Source: Prevotellaceae bacterium HUN156 (GTDB lineage Bacteria; Bacteroidota; Bacteroidia; Bacteroidales; Bacteroidaceae). Taken from it: 64,000 nt of DNA. The stretch's first letter is position 1. Each line of letters begins with the position of its first letter. Below are positions 1 to 7,260 of the stretch, one piece after another. The position numbers were made by a program, and so were the translations under genes. Where the stretch lies: positions 186,001 to 250,000 of the forward strand of contig FPIT01000007.1 in NCBI GenBank assembly GCA_900119285.1. Direction: 5' to 3'. Under the pieces are notes generated by a model. The model saw only the letters and a list, made by a program, of their open reading frames with translations. It was not told the DNA's origin and did no database searches.

Positions 1-1647
1 GCAATGGCGACACTGCATAAGTGGACCATTAGCAGGTTTCAACTCATAAGCCGTTAGCGACTTAGCACCATAGAACTGCTGCGCCTGCTGATTGGAGATA
101 TTATATAGATAAGGATAATCGTAGAGAGGAGCAGATTCGTGAGAACCAGTATAGCCAATCTCTTCTGTTGCAGTAGAATTTCTCTTGATACCAGTTATCT
201 GTTCTACCCACTGGCGACGCATATCTGCCAAAACGCTACTTGGGATAAACCAATTAAAATCTTCTGCAAGTTCTACCCCACTACACTCATAAGGAGTACC
301 ACCCAGTTTGGATAACTGGCGAATAATATTCTCGCGTGGCGACTTCTCTGCAGCCTGATGCTCACAAGTGATTTCTATCGTGACATCTAATGCTGTCAAT
401 GAGAATCCATTGGCAGTTTCTTTCAAAGAAAAAGTCATAGGAATCTTACGAACGCTGCTTTGACGAGCTAGTTGGCGCTCGAATTCCATATCATTGTTAC
501 GATAAAGTGCAAGACCTGGACGCAGATTCTTTGGCATCTGTTGAGGGAACAAACGGTTCCCCTCCGCACGATTAACACGGAAGCCTTCCAACTCGCCATC
601 ACGATTAATAAAGCATAAACCGTCGCCATTGGCAAAGGCTGCTGTACCAGCTACATTGAATGAGTCGCGACGCAACTCTTTCACAGTTCCCACAAACTCA
701 CCCATTGCCTTAGGTGTATCAGGCGAGAAAATATCAGGCTGACGACCATGAAGGAAATAGGTGGTGAAGCCACGATTGAACGTCTTCTTCAGATTAGGCG
801 TAAAGGAATAGGTGCAATGACCTTGTGATGCACGACAGTATTCCTGCGGATGTTTGGCAATGATGGCATCCAGCTGCTGACTATAGGCTGCCACCACATT
901 CTTCACATAGGTAATATCCTTGAGACGTCCTTCTATCTTAAACGAACAAGCACCTGCTTGTATCAATTCTTCCAGATGTGCATACTGGTTTAAGTCTTTC
1001 AACGACAAGAGATAACGCTGATGTTCTATCTCATTTCCATCAGCATCAAGCAAGTCATACTTCATGCGACAAATCTGAGCACAAGCACCACGATTGGCAG
1101 AGCGTCCGAACAAGCACTGAGAAGCATAACACTGTCCACTATAGCTAACGCACAAGGCTCCATGGACAAATACTTCTAACTCTACATCGGGTACTTGTTG
1201 ATGGATTGCGCTAATCTCATCAACAGACAATTCACGAGCTAAGACTATACGACGGAATCCTAATGAGCGTAACCACTTCACCTTCTCAACAGTACGATTA
1301 TCAGTCTGCGTAGAAGCATGGAGCGCAATGGGTGGCAACTTCATTTTAAGGAGCCCCATATCCTGCACCAGAATAGCATCTACCCCAGCCTCTTTGAGTT
1401 GTTCAATCAGCTGACGGGTGGCCTCTAGTTCATTATCAAATATGATAGTGTTTACTGTTACATAGACTTTTACCCCATACTGATGAGCATATTCGCATAG
1501 TTGGCGAATATCGTCTACACTATTGCCTGCAGCAACACGAGCGCCAAAACGGGCAGCACCAATATAAACGGCATCGGCACCATGATCAACGGCAGCAATA
1601 CCACATTCCAGATTTTTGGCAGGAGCTAATAGTTCAAGTGACCTCAT
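1..1647 (-). CDS. U32 family protein (RlhA/TrhP-like RNA hydroxylase), 3' end outside window
   Basis: 549 codons are visible from an ATG at 1647 to the window edge with no stop, so the C-terminus is missing. The N-terminal half carries the U32 signature: HGALCVSYSGQC at about residues 162-173, then GRSANRGACAQICR at about 181-194, giving the conserved cysteine set C166, C173, C189 and C193. U32 proteins of this type (E. coli RlhA and TrhP) hydroxylate a pyrimidine in 23S rRNA or tRNA using a prephenate-linked mechanism; older databases call them collagenase-like peptidases. The long region after the U32 core resembles the DUF3656 extension typical of the RlhA-type, and the last visible residues (MQCRHC) fit the C-terminal Cys cluster. 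It starts 3 bp after the metA stop, so it is probably co-transcribed. Which RNA is modified cannot be told from sequence. Confidence 0.85.
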   Translation of the reverse strand, partial: MRSLELLAPAKNLECGIAAVDHGADAVYIGAARFGARVAAGNSVDDIRQLCEYAHQYGVKVYVTVNTIIFDNELEATRQLIEQLKEAGVDAILVQDMGLLKMKLPPIALHASTQTDNRTVEKVKWLRSLGFRRIVLARELSVDEISAIHQQVPDVELEVFVHGALCVSYSGQCYASQCLFGRSANRGACAQICRMKYDLLDADGNEIEHQRYLLSLKDLNQYAHLEELIQAGACSFKIEGRLKDITYVKNVVAAYSQQLDAIIAKHPQEYCRASQGHCTYSFTPNLKKTFNRGFTTYFLHGRQPDIFSPDTPKAMGEFVGTVKELRRDSFNVAGTAAFANGDGLCFINRDGELEGFRVNRAEGNRLFPQQMPKNLRPGLALYRNNDMEFERQLARQSSVRKIPMTFSLKETANGFSLTALDVTIEITCEHQAAEKSPRENIIRQLSKLGGTPYECSGVELAEDFNWFIPSSVLADMRRQWVEQITGIKRNSTATEEIGYTGSHESAPLYDYPYLYNISNQQAQQFYGAKSLTAYELKPANGPLMQCRHC

Positions 1648-1650
1648 CCG

Positions 1651-2568
1651 TTATTCAATCTTATTAATATCGTAAGGAGTCTCCTGATAAACGTAATAGT
1701 TAATCCAGTTGCTATACAATAGATTAGCATGAGCACGCCATGTTACCTTGGGACCTTGTTCGGGATCATTATTACGATAATAGTTGATAGGCATGTCTAC
1801 ATCATCACGAACATCCTTGTCGCGACGATACTCACGATCAAGCGTATCTGGCGCATACTCTAAATGACCCGTAATGAAGAACTCTCGACCTCCACGTGCC
1901 ATCACCATACTGACACCACTCTCGGGTGACTCGGCTATCAGTTGCAAATCAGGATGAGCCAATATATCTTCACGATGTATCTCCGTATGGCGACTATGTG
2001 GCATCTCAAATACATCATCGAAACCACGGAAGATAGGCAACTGTGGATTCAACGTATACTGTGGGAAGATGCCAAACATCTTCTTCTGCAACGGATATTT
2101 AGGAATACCATAATGGAAATAGAGTCCTGCTTGCGCAGCCCAACATATATATAAAGTACTTGTCACATGGGTACGAGCCCAAGCAAATATATCTGTTACC
2201 TCGTCCCAATAGTTGACATCTTCAAAATCGAGCTGTTCTACTGGAGCGCCTGTAACAATCATACCATCATATTTCTCATGACGCATCTCCTCAAAATCAC
2301 GATAGAACATCATCATGTGTTCAATAGGCGTATTCTTCGGTGTATGACTTTTGAGTTTCATAAAGCTAACCTCTATCTGCAAAGGCGTATTCGACAGCAG
2401 ACGAATCAAGTCTGTCTCTGTCGTAATCTTCAAAGGCATGAGATTGAGGATGGCAATCTTCAATGGGCGGATATCCTGCGTATGAGCACGAGTATCATCC
2501 ATGACAAAGATATTCTCATGCTTCAGCAGTTCTATTGCCGGTAATCTGTCTGGTAATCTTAAAGGCAT
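1651..2568 (-). CDS. metA: Homoserine O-acyltransferase MetA, predicted acetyl-CoA specific
   Basis: 305 aa, full length for the MetA/HTS family, which activates the hydroxyl of L-homoserine for methionine synthesis. The nucleophile is Cys142 in ICWAAQA and the His/Glu pair is H235 and E237 in TGHLEY. Residue 111, in TGAPVEQLDF, is glutamate. In characterised MetA enzymes Glu111 goes with acetyl-CoA (Bacillus cereus type) and Gly111 with succinyl-CoA (E. coli type), so this enzyme should make O-acetylhomoserine despite the usual succinyltransferase label. It lies 23 bp after the PP2C gene and 3 bp before the U32 gene; no promoter motif was found in the 23-bp gap, so it may be read from the upstream signalling operon. 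Confidence 0.93.
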   Translation of the reverse strand: MPLRLPDRLPAIELLKHENIFVMDDTRAHTQDIRPLKIAILNLMPLKITTETDLIRLLSNTPLQIEVSFMKLKSHTPKNTPIEHMMMFYRDFEEMRHEKYDGMIVTGAPVEQLDFEDVNYWDEVTDIFAWARTHVTSTLYICWAAQAGLYFHYGIPKYPLQKKMFGIFPQYTLNPQLPIFRGFDDVFEMPHSRHTEIHREDILAHPDLQLIAESPESGVSMVMARGGREFFITGHLEYAPDTLDREYRRDKDVRDDVDMPINYYRNNDPEQGPKVTWRAHANLLYSNWINYYVYQETPYDINKIE

Positions 2569-2591
2569 CTCGCTCTTCTTTGTTTAATCAA

Positions 2592-3338
2592 CTATTCTAC
2601 ACATAGTACACATGCTGACACGTTATCATAACCACCAGCATTGATAGCCTCCTCACATAGTCCATTAGCCGTAGCACCTTTTGTCAGGAGTTCTTTAATA
2701 ACATCGTCACTCACCATATCGTTCAATCCATCAGAGCAAAGCAGATAGACATCTCCAGAAAGGAAATCATCCGTAATCTCCATGAAATCAAAATAGGCAG
2801 TTTTTCCACCACCACCGATACAGTTGGTAAGAATATTAGAATGTTTCTTCTCACCATTCATAGTGTTCAAAGAATGGTCGGTGGTAAGTTGCTCCAATTC
2901 ACCATTACGAAGGCGATATAGACGACTGTCACCACAATTCATCCAGAAATAACGATTTCCATAATACAAAACTCCAACTAATGTAGTACCCATCTGAGCC
3001 ATCGTACTATTAGAACGACCTCTTTCATTAACAGTCTTATGAATAGAGTTCAGCCAGTCTCTCATCGCTAGTTCCACTTTTTCTGAGGTCATGCCTAGTG
3101 GTAAGTCGCCAACATAGAACTTCAGGTTCGACAAAACCAATTCACTGGCTACCTCACCAGCGTTATGTCCTCCCATACCATCAGCCACAGCAACGATGAA
3201 ACGGTTGATATTCTCTGGAATGAACGTTGTCTGATAGGTTTCACTTCTGACATAAGTGTCAAGAGCTAACACCATATCTTCATTATTACTTCTGATACAG
3301 CCAATTCGACTTGCAGCTGTTAATACTATCTTGCTCAT
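2592..3338 (-). CDS. PP2C-family protein Ser/Thr phosphatase
   Basis: 248 aa, a compact bacterial PP2C (Stp/PrpC type). Metal-binding motifs are in order: NNED with D21, VADGMGG at 51-57 (D53, G54), NCGDSRLYRL at about 134-143, CSDGLNDM at 201-208 (D203) and GYDNVS at 236-241 (D238, N239). There is no signal peptide or membrane segment, so it is cytoplasmic. It is expected to remove phosphate from Ser/Thr placed by the kinase encoded three genes upstream in the same run. It starts 15 bp after the FHA gene. Catalytic residues look intact. Confidence 0.93.
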   Translation of the reverse strand: MSKIVLTAASRIGCIRSNNEDMVLALDTYVRSETYQTTFIPENINRFIVAVADGMGGHNAGEVASELVLSNLKFYVGDLPLGMTSEKVELAMRDWLNSIHKTVNERGRSNSTMAQMGTTLVGVLYYGNRYFWMNCGDSRLYRLRNGELEQLTTDHSLNTMNGEKKHSNILTNCIGGGGKTAYFDFMEITDDFLSGDVYLLCSDGLNDMVSDDVIKELLTKGATANGLCEEAINAGGYDNVSACVLCVE

Positions 3339-3353
3339 TAAATATTTTCCTAT

Positions 3354-3944
3354 TTAACTAATACTTACCTGTAAATTAATATTCGCCAATGTGACTATAT
3401 CACCAGACTTCAGTGACATCGGCACATCTGGCAACAAATCACGCTGATTAAGTTTGGTGCCATTAGAAGAATGTTTATCAATAATACACCATCCTATATC
3501 TGGCTTATAAATTAATTGGGCATGTGAACCCGAAATATACATATTATCTATGAATAAATCCTTGTATGGACCTTGTCGACGACCAATCACAGCTCCATTA
3601 ACACCTACCATGCGGATATCCAAAGTAGGATTATATAGCGTCAAAGAAGGAATTCCACTCATCACTGGCATATCATGACCTTCTGGTTGCTTTTGCGGTT
3701 GTTCCAAATTCCTCACAAGCGACTGAGCGAGGTCATTGGCAGTCATAGATACAGAAACATGTCTAGAAGCCTGATGCTTTTGCTGCATTTCCTCAGCACT
3801 AATCATCAAGCCACCACACTGTGTACAGCGACGGCCCATTCCTACTCGACCGCAACTGCTACAATAGACCAATTCCTGCCCACACTGGTCGCAATAGTGT
3901 GAATTCTCTTCTATCTCTTCTCTGCAACTTGGACAAATAATCAT
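3354..3944 (-). CDS. Zinc-ribbon and FHA-domain phosphothreonine reader
   Basis: 196 aa. The N-terminus has two zinc ribbons (C4, C7, C18, C21, then C28, C31, C40, C43). A linker of about 60 residues leads to an FHA domain at about 105-196, with the family's key residues G121-R122, SGSH at 138-141 and NGT at 161-163. FHA domains bind phosphothreonine peptides, so this is the reader between the kinase and phosphatase of the same operon. Its start overlaps the stop of the AAA+ gene by 4 bp, which suggests translational coupling. Its partner is unknown; the kinase itself or the AAA+ protein, which also has an N-terminal zinc ribbon, are the obvious candidates. Confidence 0.92.
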   Translation of the reverse strand: MIICPSCREEIEENSHYCDQCGQELVYCSSCGRVGMGRRCTQCGGLMISAEEMQQKHQASRHVSVSMTANDLAQSLVRNLEQPQKQPEGHDMPVMSGIPSLTLYNPTLDIRMVGVNGAVIGRRQGPYKDLFIDNMYISGSHAQLIYKPDIGWCIIDKHSSNGTKLNQRDLLPDVPMSLKSGDIVTLANINLQVSIS

Positions 3945-6900
3945 AATTCTTCCTTAATATCTTCTGGCATAATCAACTGATAAGTCTCCTGCGTAATAGC
4001 ATCCTGTGGTAGTGCACTCACCCTGACAGACAACTGTTGGATAGTGGCATCAAGTATGTTACGCATCTCACGAGCATTGCCAAACGACTCGTTCTTGCTG
4101 ACAACCATACGACAGATGAAATCCATCAACTTGAATTCGGCTTCTGGTGACAACTTGTAATTGTCTTTAGCTGCCATATTCTTATAGATAGCCAACAGCT
4201 CATCCTCGTTATAGTCGTCAATGTGCATCTTATGAGTGAAACGGCTGGCCAATCCTGGGTTGACAGCCAGGAAGGTCTCCATCTCATCCTTATAGCCCGC
4301 AGCAATAACCACAAACTTGCCACGATCATCCTCCATACGTTTCATCAGCGTATCGATGGCCTCCTTGCCATACTGATCATTCTCAGATGACAACGTATAA
4401 GCCTCATCTATAAAAAGAATACCTCCCATAGCCTTGTCACACATATTATTGACAATCTTTGGAGTTTCTCCCATATATTTTCCAACCAGCGTAGCTCGAC
4501 TAGCTTCTATGACACGACTGGTAGGCAATATCTCCATTGACTGTAATACCTCACCCATCTTACGGGCGACACTCGTCTTACCCGTACCAGGATTACCTGT
4601 AAGGATGAAGTTCATAGACATCTGCTGTACCTTGCCTGCTCCCATAGCAGCACGTTGTTTCATAAACATACTCTGTACTGCCAGACGACGTATCATATTC
4701 TTCACAGAGCGCATGCCAACAAATTCGTCGAGCTCGTTGAGCACCTCGTCGAGCGGACGAACCTTCTCGCTTGAAGCAACCTCCAAGTCTGCCGACGTAA
4801 TGCGATACATATCTTCGTCTTTGAACTCGGGATTGTTCATCATAGTAACCAAACGTTGGCTCTGCTTCTCAACTGCTTGGTCAAAGATACGGCGAGCCTC
4901 ACGAGCATTACCAAAGTTCTTATCACGACGCAGATAAAGCTGTTCGAACTGACGATGAATGACAGCCTTTGTCTCCTCATCCACAGTAAAGTTCTTACCT
5001 GCAGCCAAATTGATAAAGATTTCTGTCAACTCATCTGGTGTATAATCATCGAAATGTATTGTTTGCGTAAAGCGGCTCTTTAATCCGGGATTAGAGTCGA
5101 TAAAGTCATGCATATTGTCAGTATAACCAGCAACAATACATATAAATTTACCGCGATCATCCTCTAAGCGTTTCAACAGCGTATCAATAGCCTCTGCACC
5201 AAATGAATCCTGATCATTAGACTTCAAGGTATAGGCTTCGTCGATAAACAAGACACCACCCATTGCAGAATCTATCAGCTGGTTAGTTTTGATGGCGGTC
5301 TGTCCTGCAAAGCCTGCAACGAGTTTTGAACGGTCGGCTTCAACCAATTGTCCACGAGAAAGGATACCTAATGTACGGAATACATCTGCCATGATGCGAG
5401 CCACTGTAGTCTTACCCGTACCAGGATTACCTGTAAAGACATAGTGCTTACCTTGGAAGGTATTGGTTTCTCCACGACGTATCTGAAGATTAAGGAATGC
5501 TGCAAGATTGGATATCTCTTTCTTGACACTAGCCAAGCCCACCATTCCGTTGAGTTTCTCCAGACACTGCGTGTAGTCCACAGTCTTTGGTGCATCATAT
5601 GGTATATCTGCAGCATCAATGCTCATCAATTGCTCGTCAGAGAGGGTCGAGATATCAACTTTCTGCAGACGCTCAGCCTGTTTAGCGCATATCTTATCAA
5701 ACAACTGACGCATAGTACGGCCATTGGCAAAGTCCTTGTCGCGCGAATTATACAACTCGGTAATCATCTTCTGCGTCAGCATCTGAGCTTCCTGCGTAAA
5801 CTGATACTTCTTCTCTTTGGCAAATACCAGCATAATCTGGTAGAGCTGCTCGGGAGTATAGTCGTCGATATTCAAGAAGTAACTGAAGCGACTACGAACA
5901 CCAGGATTGATGCGGAAAAGATTCTCCATTTCCGTACGATAGCCTGCAGCAATAACCACAAACTTTCCACGGTCGTCTTCCATTCGCTTCATCAATTGCT
6001 CCAGTGCCTGTGTACCTTGTTGGTCTTTTTCACCTCCACTACTCAACGGAGCAAGCGTATAGGCTTCGTCAACAAACAAGATACCACCCATAGCCTTATC
6101 ACAAAGACGGTCTACCACCTTCGGAGTCTCACCCTGATAAGGACTTATCATCTTAGAGCGGTCTACCTCCACTACATGACCACTATCAAGGTAACCTATA
6201 GACTCCAATATTTCTCCCAACTTACGGGCAATAGTAGTCTTACCCGTACCAGGATTACCCGTCAAGACAATATGAATGCCTACTTTCTCTTGCTCACCAA
6301 ATCCACGCTCTGCACGTTGAATATTATTATGAACGGTGAAGGCTATCTCTCTGACTGCCTTCTTCACCTCATCCATACCAATATAGCAATCGAGGTCGCT
6401 GAGTATCTCCTCCAAGGAGCGTTCCTCTGGTACATAGCCGCGAATATCCTGTTCTTCCACCATAATGGCAGCAGAGCCACGACTGATATACGAAGTAAAA
6501 ATATCCTCTGCAGTCTTGATAGCTACATGGGCATAGCCAAAGGTCTCATCTTTGATTTTTACCTGATATTGGAAGAAACGCAGCAATTTCTTTTCTGCTT
6601 CTGGTGCGAAGTTGGAAATTCCATATTTGCTACGCAATTCTTGCTTACAGATGTCACATAATTCCTGATAACCTGGTGTAGGCAGGCGGAAAGAGTATTT
6701 GAAACGATTCTGTGCTGCAGGATTGGCTGCCAAGAAGTCGTCAAGTCCTTTAGGAAGACCTGCCATTATCACAATCGGGTCTTCATTCCATTTGTCCATC
6801 TCAACGAACAACTTATCCAACGGATTAACCTGGTTGGAATAGCGGTCTGGCAACAACTTCTGAACATTATCGAAGAAAAGGATACCACCTTTAGCCTTCG

Positions 6901-7258
6901 CCACATTATCGTCCCACTTTTCCACAAAACGCTGATAGTCGACAGCATCGACCATCGTCAGTTGTGGTTTATCAATAATTCTATGCTGGAAAAAATAGTC
7001 GCGTATGATTTCTGCCAAAGCCGTCTTACCCGTACCTGTCTCACCAATAATAATGGTATTCACGCTCAGACGTACCTTTACTACATCCTTACGCGAGTTC
7101 AGATAGGTATAAGTATCGACCACCGTCTTCAGTTGCTGCTTCACATCGTCAAGCCCGACCATACGGTCGAGGACATTCTTCGATACCAGAGGATGTCCAC
7201 ACCAACGACAGAACTTGGCTATCGAGCGATTTTCTTTATGACATTGCTCACAAATCAT
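3941..7258 (-). CDS. Zinc-ribbon protein with four tandem CbxX/CfxQ-type AAA+ ATPase modules
   Basis: 1105 aa. A zinc ribbon (C3, C6, C17, C20) is followed by four AAA+ modules of the CbxX/CfxQ/SpoVK group. Walker A motifs are GETGTGKT at 72-79 and GNPGTGKT at 334-341, 610-617 and 888-895. Modules 2-4 have intact Walker B motifs (ILFVDEAYTL from 393, VLFIDEAYTL from 669, ILFIDEAYTL from 947). Module 1 reads ILFFDN at 126-131, without the catalytic glutamate, so it probably binds but does not hydrolyse ATP. Relatives act as remodelling chaperones: rubisco activases, and EccA in type VII secretion. One polypeptide with four modules could fill most of a ring by itself. It begins 2 bp after the kinase stop, and its own stop overlaps the FHA start. 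The substrate is unknown. Confidence 0.92.
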   Translation of the reverse strand: MICEQCHKENRSIAKFCRWCGHPLVSKNVLDRMVGLDDVKQQLKTVVDTYTYLNSRKDVVKVRLSVNTIIIGETGTGKTALAEIIRDYFFQHRIIDKPQLTMVDAVDYQRFVEKWDDNVAKAKGGILFFDNVQKLLPDRYSNQVNPLDKLFVEMDKWNEDPIVIMAGLPKGLDDFLAANPAAQNRFKYSFRLPTPGYQELCDICKQELRSKYGISNFAPEAEKKLLRFFQYQVKIKDETFGYAHVAIKTAEDIFTSYISRGSAAIMVEEQDIRGYVPEERSLEEILSDLDCYIGMDEVKKAVREIAFTVHNNIQRAERGFGEQEKVGIHIVLTGNPGTGKTTIARKLGEILESIGYLDSGHVVEVDRSKMISPYQGETPKVVDRLCDKAMGGILFVDEAYTLAPLSSGGEKDQQGTQALEQLMKRMEDDRGKFVVIAAGYRTEMENLFRINPGVRSRFSYFLNIDDYTPEQLYQIMLVFAKEKKYQFTQEAQMLTQKMITELYNSRDKDFANGRTMRQLFDKICAKQAERLQKVDISTLSDEQLMSIDAADIPYDAPKTVDYTQCLEKLNGMVGLASVKKEISNLAAFLNLQIRRGETNTFQGKHYVFTGNPGTGKTTVARIMADVFRTLGILSRGQLVEADRSKLVAGFAGQTAIKTNQLIDSAMGGVLFIDEAYTLKSNDQDSFGAEAIDTLLKRLEDDRGKFICIVAGYTDNMHDFIDSNPGLKSRFTQTIHFDDYTPDELTEIFINLAAGKNFTVDEETKAVIHRQFEQLYLRRDKNFGNAREARRIFDQAVEKQSQRLVTMMNNPEFKDEDMYRITSADLEVASSEKVRPLDEVLNELDEFVGMRSVKNMIRRLAVQSMFMKQRAAMGAGKVQQMSMNFILTGNPGTGKTSVARKMGEVLQSMEILPTSRVIEASRATLVGKYMGETPKIVNNMCDKAMGGILFIDEAYTLSSENDQYGKEAIDTLMKRMEDDRGKFVVIAAGYKDEMETFLAVNPGLASRFTHKMHIDDYNEDELLAIYKNMAAKDNYKLSPEAEFKLMDFICRMVVSKNESFGNAREMRNILDATIQQLSVRVSALPQDAITQETYQLIMPEDIKEEL

Positions 7259-7260
7259 AT

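Noticed and set aside
5444..6661. Open frame of 405 codons on the plus strand, antisense to the AAA+ gene
   Set aside because: It lies wholly inside a strongly supported gene on the other strand, lacks a promoter motif and reads as unstructured mixed sequence; it mirrors the codon bias of the AAA+ repeats.
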